From positions 106,773,486-106,837,485 of the forward strand of contig OZ020269.1 of assembly GCA_963971225.1 (NCBI GenBank): a DNA stretch of 64,000 nt, written 5' to 3'. This DNA comes from Melieria omissa. Taxonomy: Eukaryota > Arthropoda > Insecta > Diptera > Ulidiidae. The notes under the pieces are model-generated. The model saw only the letters and a list, made by a program, of their open reading frames with translations. It made no database searches and had not been told where the DNA came from. Below, in pieces: positions 22,769 to 33,475 of the stretch; position 1 is the stretch's first letter; every line of letters starts with the position of its first letter. Made by a program: the position numbers and the translations under genes.

Positions 22769-24649
22769 ATTAAACTAGATTAGCACAGCGTTCAATGCTG
22801 AATTATGGTCGAATCCCTTTTCCTTACTGGAGAAGTTATTTCCCTCCAATGTTATCCAGAAACTACTTAATTTTCTCAGATCGATTTCTGACAACTCTGT
22901 GATTCTCAGAGTCCTCCCCGAGTCTCTCTTCTCGGAGAGTTCTCCCCGTCATGCATTAAAGTTTCATCCTGCTCAGATCCAGAAGGAACTTGGAAATATC
23001 ACAACAGAAAGAAAAATATGACATCGAGAGTTCATTAAAAACTTCACTGCGCATCTTTCTTCACTTCATGTTGTCTGTCTTTCTTCGAGGCAGACAGACA
23101 ATGCTGCCAACTGGGCACATTGCACTTTCGAGTCCTCGCCGATTGCTATTCATGTCTTAAGTAGATTTTTTTCAAACTCATTTTCAATGCACTCAGCAAG
23201 AACTTGAAATAATAATTCATGAAGTTTTTGCTTCATAGACCATTTTAATTGCAGAGTTTCTAGCAGCCTTCAATTTACAAAAAAAATTTAAAAAAACAAT
23301 GCGTTCACTATTTTCTAAGTGACGACTGACAAACGCTGCGTAAATATTGAATACTAACGAGTGTTGAAAAATTTACGGCACGCACGCAAAAAACTACTTT
23401 CTAAAACTGAAATGTTTGCTGCGAAAAATGCCGCACGCGCCACTTTGCGCTCCTCGGGCGGCAGCGTCGAGCGCCCATTGACGCCGAAACGTGCCCAAGT
23501 GTGTTGCCTACTTTTTGCGCTGCAGCACTGAAAAACTTCATTTTTTTGTGCCACTGGTCCTTGCTGCTCGCTGCCCTGACTCGATATTTTTTTGACGCTC
23601 TGCTGTGGCTGGTTGCGTGTAAAAATTCTAAACAAACACGTAAAACTCTCGGCCACCGAAAAAAAAGCAAACGAAAACAAAAATTGCACTTTCACACATG
23701 GACTCATGGACTGTGAGTGTGAGTAAATGTGTGTGTGTGATGTGTGAGTGATGTGTTGGTATGTGTGCGCAGGCATGCACGGAGCGTAGCATAAGTGCAC
23801 ACAAATTGCACTTTTATGTGGTGGCGCGCGCCACGTCCGCCACGCCGCCAACCGATGGCCCACAGTTTTTTTTATTACTTTTTTTATTACATTTTTTTTT
23901 TGTTGCTGCAAATTTTATTACTTTTTGCAATTTCTTGGGTTTTTATACGGGTGTTTTTGCTGTTGTTGTTTTTGCTAGCAACCACAGCGTTCAGCATGCA
24001 ACGAGTCTATTTTGTTGTTGTTGTTGTTGCATGCAACCATGGCTTAACAATGATTTGCAGCGTTGCACAGGAATGCAGCGCGCATTGGTGTGGCGCTGCT
24101 GTAGTGGATTTTGTGCTATTTGCACATAGTTTAGTTGGTGTTGTTGTTGTTGTTATTATTGCTTTATATGTGTGTTTGTGTTTGTGTGCATATTTCGAGT
24201 AATTCCGGCTGCTATGTCAACTTTGGGCAGCCATGTGTGCTGTTGTTTGCTTACTGCCGCCACCTCCTTCCAGCACGCCCCCCCTGCGCTGCGTTATTTT
24301 TCACGCACGATTTTTTTCCTGTTGTTGTCCTAACGAGATTTACTACTATTTTTAGTGCACTTTTTTTGTGCAGCACTAAGCGCATTAAATTTCACGCAGT
24401 GCAAATTTTGCAAAATGACTTTAAAATTTATTTCTCGCTTAATTGAATTTCTTTGAAATTTTTGCCACATTTCGGTAGTCAAGATTTATGTATTTTTTGT
24501 TTGTTTGTTTGGAACGAACTCTCAACATTTGCATGTCGCATTATGTGCATTAAGTCGACTTGTTGAAGGTCCAAAGCCGAGAATCCAAACCCATAAACTG
24601 GCAAGTGAGTGTTTTGTCTGTCCAGCTGCCGTTCCAACTTCTAAATTAC
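22769..24649. other. Gene-free spacer
   Basis: A small inverted repeat (TTGTCTGTCT/AGACAGACAA) lies at about 23080-23103. A 185-codon minus-strand open frame (23354-23911) is rich in short repeats and has no recognisable domain. (GTT)n tracts occur at 24010-24030 and 24138-24155. Confidence 0.6.
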
Positions 24650-24825
24650 TAAAGATATGGTTTTCATATTTGGCTTAAAAACCATTCACACATATCACAG
24701 TTCAGTGCATTGTTAATTTATTTTTATAAAAAATTTAAAAATGTTAAAGATATGATTTCGTATTTGGCTCGAAAAGATTTCACACTTCACAATTCACTGC
24801 ATTGTTAATTTTTTTTAATATGGAA
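24650..24825. repeat. Tandem duplication, unit about 100 bp
   Basis: AAAGATATG.TTT..TATTTGGCT..AAA is followed by ..TTCACA..., then CAGTGCATTGTTAATTT or CACTGCATTGTTAATTT, in two consecutive copies. Confidence 0.75.
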
Positions 24826-26139
24826 AAAACTCCATTTTTATAAGCAAACGTCCTTGATTTGTGCCAAATGTGAAAAAAATAAAAAAAATTTTTTTTTTTA
24901 AATGCGCAAAACCACATCAAAACCATCAGCATTAAAAAATCATCAAGAAATGGCAACAAATAAAGAATAAAGACAACTTTAAAGTTGCAAAAACCAGCAA
25001 CAAATAATCGGCTTAAAAAATACGAGTTGATATATTATTTTTTGAGAGACATTGCGACAGCGTTGCATTGTGATGAAGTTGTCAGTGTCGATTAGTCACA
25101 ACTCATTGCGGCCAATAAATGTAAAGCAATCAGAAGAAGAAAAAGAAGAAGAAAAAGCAGTCAAAGTAAAAATAACAAAAAAAAAATTGAAAGCAACAAG
25201 TGTTGAGCATTTAATGTAGCGAAATTAAAAGAAATCACAAAATAATTTAAAGTATTTTTCTCATTTCTCTTCTGAAATGCCGACAAAACTGAACTCAAAG
25301 TGGCCACACAAATCGTATTGAAAAAAAGTTGAGCTGAAATGCTAAATTGAGTTTGTCTTGTTGCTGTTATTGGCTGCTTGTTGTTGCTATTGTTGTTGTT
25401 TTTTCTGCTGTTGCTATTGTTGTTGTTATTGTTGCTGCTGCTCGCTCATGTTGATGATGTTGATAACCTTCTGACACCGCACACGGCAATGATTTCATTT
25501 CGTGCTATGAAATGCACTTTGATATTGTTGATTGATGGCGAGCAACATTATCAACAACAACAACAATAATTTGCGCGTCACCACTGACACATTGACGAGC
25601 ATTGAAAGCCATAAAAAGAAAAATAAAATGGCATAAATAAAAAAGCAAAATCTGTTAATTTTAGTTCAAAGCTGTGCGTTGTAGTTTTTGTACTTTGGAC
25701 AAATACAACAATAACATATTTTTTGCCATTACGAAGTTTGAAAAGATTAAGAACAGATTTTATTGCCCGAAGAACAGCTGTAATTCATTTGTTGTTATTG
25801 TAGAAAGTAATTCAAAAGCAAATCTCTTTCTTCTCGGGCTTTGGCTATAAAAATTAAGTTTATAAGACATAATTGTTGTTTTTGTGTAACAGTTGAAGAG
25901 TTGGATTCTTAAACCAGCAGAACGCTCTGGCAAAAATAGGTTTACTGGGCCAAATCGGTGCAGTAATTTCAAGAAGAGAAGTAATTTTCAAGAAGAGAAA
26001 TGCATTTCTTCTTTAAGGAAAAGAATGCTTAAACCTTACATTTTAAATTCATTTGGTTAGCAGAAATCGGGCAGATATGGTTTTTTTATGGTTTTTGTTT
26101 TACGGATGGACTGATGTGTGTTGAGGTCATTGATAAGTG
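24826..26139. other. Gene-free spacer
   Basis: A-rich, with GAA tracts at 25133-25158 and GTT/CTG runs at 25380-25442. No gene supported. Confidence 0.6.
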
Positions 26140-26430
26140 TTAACCCTGCCATGCCCACTGCAAGGAGAATAAAAACAAAAATATGAAAATTTTTAACATC
26201 TCTGTACTGGCTCTGACCCTGGGAATCCTCTCTTCACAAATCTTAGTAAACTCTCAAGCATTGAAACACACAAAATATACTTCTTTCTAAAGACCTCGAA
26301 ATAGATTTAACTTCTTCTACCTCTTTTTAACCCTTTCGCAACGAATCAAATAAAAATATATAGATTTTTAACATCTCTTACTTGCTCTGGTCCTAGAAAT
26401 CACTCCTTCACAAATCTAAGTAATCCACCA
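26140..26430. repeat. Tandem duplication, unit about 170 bp
   Basis: A block with TTTTTAACATCTCT..., (A/T)CTGGCTCTG or TTGCTCTGG, and TTCACAAATCT occurs near 26190-26255 and again near 26365-26425. Each is preceded by a TTAACCCT phrase. Confidence 0.65.
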
Positions 26431-27313
26431 TTCAGTCGGAATTCCCTTCAACACTTTAACCAACTAACTACTAAGCAAGTCAACCTGAAGTCAGTGCCAA
26501 TGAAAATTTCTCAATTTACAACATAACCTCAAATGAGCAACTTTTGAATGCTTCACAACGACTACAACTTGAAACTTTGTAGAATAACTTAAACAACTCG
26601 CATTCAATGAAATCTCAGCACTTTGACAGCGCGTTGCAATGATTAGTCATTGTGCAAGCTTCACAACAAAACGACATCTTTTCTACATTTTTCTCTCTCA
26701 CATACACACACACACACACACACACACATCATTCTCTCTCTCTCTCTTTGTCTCTCACACACACACAAATCAAAGACGTCGAATAATATCTCAAACTTAA
26801 TCACATTTCCGACAAGTTAATGTTGTGCGCCACTAATAAATGTTGCACATTATGACAGCAGCACATGGCTGCAATTGTTGTTGTCTAAATATTGCCAACA
26901 GTCGACAGTAACAAAGTAAAACGAACAAAAAAAAATTGACAATGACAATTTTTATAAATAATTAAACCTGCGTCGGTATTCATTAGCAGTGATTTATTTA
27001 ATAATGCATTGAAATGGTTTTATTATAATAACAACAGTAATGAAATATTATAAATTGTGTACAATAACAAAAGTAACAACAAAATTTTAATTAATTGTGA
27101 ACAAAAATTAATGATAGCAAACTAGAATTAACAACATGGAAATTATTACAAAGTAAATGTGACAAAACTATAAATTAAACAAAAATATATACAAAACAAA
27201 TTTAAAAAATTAATATTTTTTTAAATTAATTTTTTAATAAATACATAAAAGTTAAAAAAAATTTAATTATTAATAAATAAAATATAAAAAAATAGTTTTT
27301 AAAAAATAAACAA
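26431..27313. other. Gene-free AT-rich spacer
   Basis: Includes the dinucleotide tract listed separately and A/T-rich sequence from 26900. Nothing coding recognised. Confidence 0.65.
26704..26770. repeat. Compound (CA)n/(CT)n microsatellite
   Basis: CA repeats at 26704-26728, CT repeats at 26733-26747 and a second short CA run at 26756-26767. Confidence 0.93.
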
Positions 27314-27315
27314 TA

Positions 27316-27486
27316 GGGGTATTCACACCGGGTTCGTTTCTTTGTTAATTCGGTACTCGTAATTTGGTTTGTATGCGTAATTTGGTTTTGTAAAAGAGTT
27401 GAAGAATCAAGCAAAAATAAAAAAAAATTAATAAGAAACTACCCAGTACCGAACTAAATTAGTAACGAGTTCGGTGTGAATAACCC
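27316..27486. mobile_element. 171-bp MITE with TTATTCACACCG-type ends
   Basis: The left end GGGGTATTCACACCG(GG)TTCGTT and the right end AACGAGTTCGGTGTGAATAACCC are inverse copies with a few mismatches. TA lies outside both (27314-27315 and 27487-27488), consistent with a TA duplication. No coding capacity. An alternative reading takes the TA as part of the inverted repeat. Confidence 0.7.
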
Positions 27487-27488
27487 TA

Positions 27489-28309
27489 CTGACTGTGGAT
27501 TGGAGTAACATAAATGCTGAGCGCGAACGTGACTGGCAATAAATAGTTGAGCGCACTGTTGAATTTGTATACTATTTGACTTTAATATAAATGTTTTTTT
27601 TATGAAAACGCAAATAGTTTTGCAGCATAACGTTAATGTAATTAAATTAGTTAATTATGCATTAACACAAACATTTCTAGTTTTAGGTACAAAGTACAAA
27701 AAGTGAAATGCAAAAACTATTGTTGAAGATTTTGCATTGCGCAGACAAATGAGTTTAGTTTATTGGTCACAGTTTGTGTCATTACGACCACTGTTGAACC
27801 TATAGTTGTTGTAAATGACAAGTCACTCTCTGTTGGGTAACAAAGCTGAGATTATCGAGCTGTAGGGATGAGAATGAGACCTCAAGGAAACCTGAGTGAC
27901 AGTTTTCAGGGGTCACTCATTTTAAAAAACCCACCAATCCCCGTTTTCGTCTGATTTGGCACCGACGTTCTAAGGGACATTCCAACCGATGATCTAAAAC
28001 ATTAATTTGCCATATGGATTCCGCTATTGCCAACAACAAAATTTGTTTTTATTTTTTAAGCTAGGAATCGAACCTAACCTAAACCTCTGGTATGAGTAAA
28101 ATGGTAAAATTTGATGGGCGTTAGATAAGGGGCGTGGCAATTTCTTGTGACTCCTATTTTCCGCGTAACTCTGGAACTGTAGCTCTCACATTAATGAAAC
28201 TCGGTGGCACTCGTCGACTGGAAAAAACGGAAGGACATTGAGAAGGCATGAAAGGGGCATGACACCGCCCACTAAGTTAAGTCGCTCGAGAGAGTTCAGG
28301 CATTGTGCT
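27489..28309. other. Gene-free spacer
   Basis: The region contains a CCTAACCTAAACC stretch near 28074. It has a slightly transposon-like texture (C-rich, TC-rich phrases), but I recognise no ends or domains. Confidence 0.5.
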
Positions 28310-28317
28310 ACGACAGC

Positions 28318-28464
28318 CAGTGGTGAACACAAGGGGGGGGGGTGTCAAACCTACTCCAGACACAAAAATTGCTGCCGAAAAATATGGTTTCAAGTGCTAT
28401 TGAGCTGAAAAGTTGTAAGCAAATCCCCTTATCCCCCTAAAATGAAATCCTGTGTGCGCCACTG
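28318..28464. mobile_element. 147-bp hAT-like MITE
   Basis: The ends CAGTGGTGAACACAAG and the inverse of CAGTGGCGCACACAGG form imperfect terminal repeats of the CAGTGG class. The flanking octamers ACGACAGC (28310-28317) and ACCACAGA (28465-28472) agree at 6 of 8 positions, as in an aged 8-bp duplication. The interior holds a poly-G run. No coding sequence. Confidence 0.65.
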
Positions 28465-28502
28465 ACCACAGACATATCTCAAGGTTTCCAATACACTCTC
28501 CT

Positions 28503-29750
28503 ATGTATCGACTATATTTTCTAAAAGAGGCGATGAGAGCGACATGTCGGCTGTATTCCTATGGATACTGGCACGACAACAAGGGCTCGGGTCATAGAGA
28601 AATCTTCAAGAAGTTGTCAGCGCAATATCCATTGTTGCTGGCCCCTAAGAATTGCCTAATGCCCGTAGTATCCTTTGGGAGAAACTTTGAAGTGAGGTTC
28701 CCAACGCGCGGCCTATGGGACAACTCAGAGGCCATGCTAGGGGATCTGACGAAAATGTTCTTCACTGACGGATCCAAGACCGATAAAGGAGCTAGGTGGC
28801 ACCTCGATGTTAGTGTCAACTGCTACTACTCACTAGGTGGGCTGACTACCGTCTTTCAGACTGAAATCTTTGCCATTCTGAAGGTAGCGGAATGGATAAT
28901 CGGGAGGAAATGGTGCGGAAAACATATAGGAGTCTGTAGTGACAGTCAAGCTGCACTTAAGGCAGTGGAGAAGGCGCGTGTTGCCTCTAGGATTGTCCAA
29001 GAATGTAAGATGAAGCTAAAATCAGTCGCGAGATGTAATAAGCTCCAACTTATCTGGGTTCTGGGACACTCCGGTGTTCTAGGTAACGAAACTGCCGATG
29101 AACTGGCTAACTGTGGATCAGGGTGCACACCCATGGGACCAGAACCAATAATCGGCACCAGTCTAGCAGGAACCCTGGACTGGATCAAGTCCTGTGTAAA
29201 TAACCCCCATAGAGAACGTTGGTCTAGCTTGGGAAGCTGTAGAACTGCCAAGTGTTTTGTGAAAAGCCCGAACAGGAAAGCAGGGAATTTCCTCCAGAAG
29301 CTGGGAAGGAAAGACCCTCGACGAATGGTCGGGTTAATCACAGGACACAATCCATGGGGGCGACATATGGCCAAAGCGAAGATCCGACTTGCGTGTCTTA
29401 CCTGGAGGAGGTGGATAGTACAGAGCTTGTCCTGCCTTCTCTAGAACGAGATTGCGCACGCTGGGTTCAGATGTTATGAGAATGGATGAAGTTCATTCTC
29501 TCACCCTGTGTGATCTCCTGAGATTCATTAATGAGTCTGGGAAATTTGCACAGGAGAACTCATAACCCTCTCTCCCTTTCCACTTACTTTCTCTTTTTCT
29601 TTTCCCATTCCCATCTCCTCTATCAACCCCTTTTCTGAGCCTTAAGTATAATGAGCTATAAAACCTGAGTGCTTGAGGTAATAACCTACCTTGGGTTATT
29701 TCCTCGGCTCCCCTTCATATCCATCAATCCATTCCATCCATGTATCGACT
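28503..29750 (+). mobile_element. 5'-truncated non-LTR retrotransposon with 11-bp TSD
   Basis: The sequence ATGTATCGACT occurs at 28503-28513 and 29740-29750. It brackets 28514-29739 as one 5'-truncated insertion of 1226 bp. The 3' end has no poly(A); it closes with a CCATCAATCCATTCCATC-type tail, like the tails of the copies at 6280-6431 and 32033-32593. Content: end of ORF2 with RNase H, then a 3' untranslated region rich in CT. The LOA/R1/I-type clade is suggested by RNase H downstream of the (missing) reverse transcriptase. Confidence 0.92.
28514..29564 (+). pseudogene. Retrotransposon ORF2 fragment, RNase H domain
   Basis: An open frame runs from 28452 to 29444 (330 codons). Its first ~20 codons lie upstream of the insertion, partly in the neighbouring MITE, so the ATG is not the element's own. 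RNase H acts on RNA:DNA hybrids during reverse transcription. The active-site set is intact in this frame: D106 (FTDGSK), E138 (TEIFAI), D164 (CSDSQAAL), H206 (LGHSGV) and D216 (ETADELA). GLITGH at about 294-299 is the usual link to the Cys/His knuckle. Near 29375 the frame breaks; homologous sequence continues in another frame (EDPTC...LPSLERDCARWV, stop at 29479), and again in a third (DEVHSLTLCDLLRFINESGK), with a stop near 29564. The knuckle cysteines are mostly lost. This is a dead copy. The reverse transcriptase and endonuclease are absent through 5' truncation. Confidence 0.88.
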
Positions 29751-29968
29751 GAGTATCCGAAGAATCCTAATTATCAGCCAATGTTCATACTTGTCAGTTT
29801 TGTTAGCTTCTTGATTTGACTGGAGCTCTCAGAAGCTCGTTATTACTTTTGGTATAATTTAATTTATTAATTTAATTATTTTATTTAGTTTCTGTAACTA
29901 ACAAAATTTCTCACCCATTGAATTGTATTAAAATACAAATTATTAGTAATTCAAGTTTAATTCAAACT

Positions 29969-30026
29969 CTTATTTCATTCCTTTTTATTTGCAGGTAAGC
30001 TTCGAAACCATGCAATTTCAGTGAGT
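29969..30026 (+). other. Candidate recursive splice site (zero-length exon)
   Basis: A strong polypyrimidine tract (CTTATTTCATTCCTTTTTAT) runs into TTGCAG ending at 29994 and is followed at once by GTAAGC (29995-30000). An acceptor fused to a donor in this way is the ratcheting-point signature that subdivides long introns in Drosophila (established knowledge). A second donor, A/GTGAGT, at 30021 would define a 26-nt exon (29995-30020), as seen for recursive-splicing exons. If real, the host gene is on the + strand and this window is intronic. An ordinary 26-nt microexon is the alternative. Confidence 0.6.
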
Positions 30027-30030
30027 GTGA

Positions 30031-32019
30031 GTCAACTCTGAGATGATTTTCCTGTTCAAAAGCACAAATGCCATAAATATGTTAATGTCGAACACGCCTC
30101 TTTCGAGTAGGAACCGCACTGATTCTCGTGAGTGCATTATTTCAGTTGATGTAATTTAATTAATTCATTTTTTTTGCGGCTTGTAATTGAAATTAATCGC
30201 ACATTTTATGATTACGTAAATCGCTGCCCGTTTGCTGGCCACACTTACAGACATTCATGCACACATACATACATACATGTGTGTGAAAAACACACATACA
30301 TGTGTGTGTGTGTTTGTATAAAATTACATAAATCGCTGACTGATGTGTTGTACGAAATCGCACCACAAAGAAGAATGGAGAAGCAACGCCAATTGTTGTG
30401 TTGTTGTTGGTGTTGTTGGGCGCTTAATTGTTGCAGCAAATTAAAGCATTAATACATGAATTGAAATTTAATCACTCAATTACTTACATTGATGTGCGCC
30501 ATTTGCTGTAAATGTGTGGATTTTGAAAAAAAATTTTATTATTATTTTTTAATGTTTCAATTTGTTTAGTTTATTTTGGTGTTTAGTTTCATTTGTTATT
30601 TTGCAATTTTTATGTTTAGTGTTTGGCAATTTGATGACCATTTAATTTGTTTAGTTAGTTTAGTGCAACAATGTCTCAATTAATAGGAAATTTGCGACTT
30701 TTTAGGAGTCTTTTTAGCCTTTTTGATTTTGAAATGGTTTACAATTAAGTTAGTCCAATGCAAATTTTTGGGTCCATATTTATTTCGATTTAATTGAAAA
30801 TTCCTGTTCCCTCACTCCAAACGCTTCCCGAGCCTCCTGAGTGCAATTTATAAAACCATAAAAATTGCTCTGTTTGAGTGTTGGCTCTCACTTGAAAGCA
30901 CATGTGACATCCGCCTAGAGCGCTTCAAGTCCATAATTTGCTTCGAAAACCAACTTCGTAAATGCCCCAAAACCGCACTTTAAGCCTTTAAAAGCTTTTT
31001 TCTGTTACTTTTTTTTGGCGCCCATAAAACGACGCCTGAAAGTCGAAATGGCCAACCGCACAAAACTGCCAGCAGCGCGACACTTCAAGGATTCGAGGCA
31101 GCAAGCAATGTGTTCTGCCTGTCTGCTCGATGTCGTGGCGGCGACAGCAACATGTTGTATATAATTTTAACAGTTGTTCTTCAACAGCTTCAGACTGCCC
31201 ATAAAAAACTTCTGTGTCCAAATTGCAGGCAACCCAAGACGCAATCGAAATGTGCAAATTTTTAAGGCACCAAAATAAAGCAAATTCCTGTTTCGTGTAT
31301 TTCGAGCGTTAGCGGAATTGAAGCTGCGCTGCGAACGCCGGCAGCAGTCGTCGGTCCCTGTGGAGCTCTTTTTTCGGTAGACATGCAACAATGTTGGTTG
31401 CCGCGCGCATTCTGTGGCTGCCACAAATAAGCAAAATAAACGCCAAGCCAAGAGTTTCGAGTGAGACCGAACGAGCGAGAGTGAGCGAGAGCGAGAGAGG
31501 CCGAACGGCAGCAATAAGCGAAAAAGTTTGAAAACGGAATTTTTATGCACCGTGAGGCGGCCGAGCGGCGCAGCGTCAAACCAAGTGGCAGACAAACACA
31601 CGGCGGCAGACAGCTAATGGGACAGACAGCTAACCAAACGTGCGGCATGAATCGTAATGAAATGGGTTTTGAAAAGCACAAAAGGGGGAAAACGATTCGG
31701 CAGACGGCCCGTGGTGCTGGCCGCCGAAGGAAGGAAAGTATTCGTATGAAAATTTTCGTTAAAAATGCAAACAATTCGGGGGCAGCGACCATTTCTGGAA
31801 GACATGCAAAATATCCACTAATCCGGATAAAAGTTGTGTGTAAGAAAGTTTAAAGTTAGTACAGAAATAGAAAAAGAAGTAGAAAGCAGACATCATTAGA
31901 TTTGACTTTGGTAAAAGTTTAAGTATGAAAATGGGCAGAAATAATGCAGATGAAACAGTCAACGATACCCAGAAAGATATGTGGAGAGTTGCAGTTAGAG
32001 ATGGGTTAATGAAAAAACT
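30031..32019. other. Gene-free spacer
   Basis: A GT/CATA-rich imperfect palindrome lies at 30255-30312. From 31000 to 31850 the sequence is more GC-rich, with open frames up to 176 codons in several frames of both strands; none shows a domain or splice context that I can support. Confidence 0.6.
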
Positions 32020-32606
32020 AATAGGGTAGAGTCTGTCTTGCAAGCATCCTGGACTGAACCGGATCCTGTGTAAACAGCTTACCTAGGGAACCTTAGTTTA
32101 GGTTGGGAAGCTGCAGCACTGCAAAGTATTTTGTGTTAGGTCCAAGCAGGAAGGCAGAGCTATTCCTTCTAAATTTAAGAAGGAAAAATCTTTGCCGGAT
32201 CGTGAGACCCCGGGACACACAATCAATGGGGCCACAGGACACAATGGGCATCATTGAGGATCCAACTTTCGAGAGCACTTTCTCTGTATATGTCCCGCCG
32301 TCGCTAGAACGAGATTGCGCATTTTGGGTTCTCATGTTATGAGGATGGACAAGGTGCATTCTCTTACTTATCTCCTGAGATTCATTAAAAAATCCATGAA
32401 ATTCGTGCAGGAAGACTTGTAGTCGCTATCCCTTCCCTACTTCTTTCTTTCTTTAACCTCCTCGCCCGTCACTCTTCCCTATCACGCTTTTCCTCTCGAG
32501 TCTTAAGCACAATGGGCTGTGTAAGCCGAGTGCTTGAGAAACTGGACCCTCTAGGATTCACTTTCTCGACTTCCCTCATATCTATTCCATTCCAATAGGG
32601 TAGAGT
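32020..32606 (+). mobile_element. Second 5'-truncated copy of the same non-LTR family, 13-bp TSD
   Basis: AATAGGGTAGAGT occurs at 32020-32032 and 32594-32606 and brackets 32033-32593 (561 bp). The insert aligns with the last ~570 bp of the element at 28514-29739: GGTTGGGAAGCTGCAG-type start of the RNase H tail, ..TCGCTAGAACGAGATTGCGC, TCTCCTGAGATTCATTAA, ..GAGTGCTTGAG. It ends in CCATTCC without poly(A). The coding part is broken by stops and frameshifts, though the CTAGAACGAGATTGCGC core is conserved. Confidence 0.93.
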
Positions 32607-33059
32607 GAATACTAATTTGGATTGAAAGAGAAAGCGAAAAGGTGTAAAGCTAGTTCAAGCTGTTCTGTTGAAACTGCCTTCTGTTGAGTAGTTTTATCAG
32701 TCGAGATCACTCTATGTTACTCAATTGCCTATCGACACCATAGTAGCACCTATAGACAAGAGTAATCCTTTGCTTTATCTCCAGGCTGACATCATTCCTG
32801 CTTCTTGTGGCGGAGCCAAGGTTAAAGAATTCCTTGACAACTTCAAAAGTATACCTCTCGGGCTCGACGTGAGACCCCAGTCGCTGTGAGTCACTCATAC
32901 TGTACAGACAGCATATACTTCGTCTTGGTTTTATTTACTACCAGACGCATTTCGGCAGATTCTCTTTCGATTCTCGCAAAAGTAGCGGTAGTATCTCCTT
33001 TGTTTCGCCTAAGAACTTCAATGTAACTCTGTACCCTTTTTGTGAAGGTTGAGAATGCC

Positions 33060-33300
33060 GATCGTCTTTGGAACGGAGAAATTAAATGCGGGTCGGGGTA
33101 TGGTGAGATTTGTTCGCAGAAAGTGGAATTGCAAATGGTTCAAGAAATACTAAATTTGCGACAGAAACCGCTTAGATCGAGAAGCAGTAATAGCAGTAAC
33201 ATAAGTATAGAACCAGAACAAAGGGATTAGAGATGAAATCGAGAGATTAGATATAAAACCGAGAGATAACTAAACACAGCACTCATTTAGCCAACGGTCC
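33060..33300. other. Unexplained segment between RT pieces
   Basis: About 240 bp sit where the catalytic YADD-bearing part of the RT should be. The + strand is open (33042-33230, 62 codons, Ser/Asn/Arg-rich at its end) but I recognise no family. It is either an insertion or sequence joined by deletion. Confidence 0.5.
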
Positions 33301-33475
33301 CCATGGTGAAATTAAGGTGGTCGCACGACAAAAGATTACCCTGTCTGGAGCATCGAACGGTATCAAATGGGTCGAATAAATCACATCCAACCCTGACAGA
33401 CTTGGGTATATTGCTCAACGTCGCTCGGCAAATCTCACGAGCTTTGCAGGGATATTAAGCACCTTCCCCATGAAT

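Noticed and set aside
23354..23911. 185-codon minus-strand open frame
   Set aside because: Rich in His-Thr and Gln runs from CA and CAA repeats; no recognisable domain or splice context.
31262..31792. 176-codon minus-strand open frame with overlapping frames on both strands
   Set aside because: Several frames of both strands are open in the same GC-richer stretch, there is no domain, and the composition looks random. It is treated as chance.
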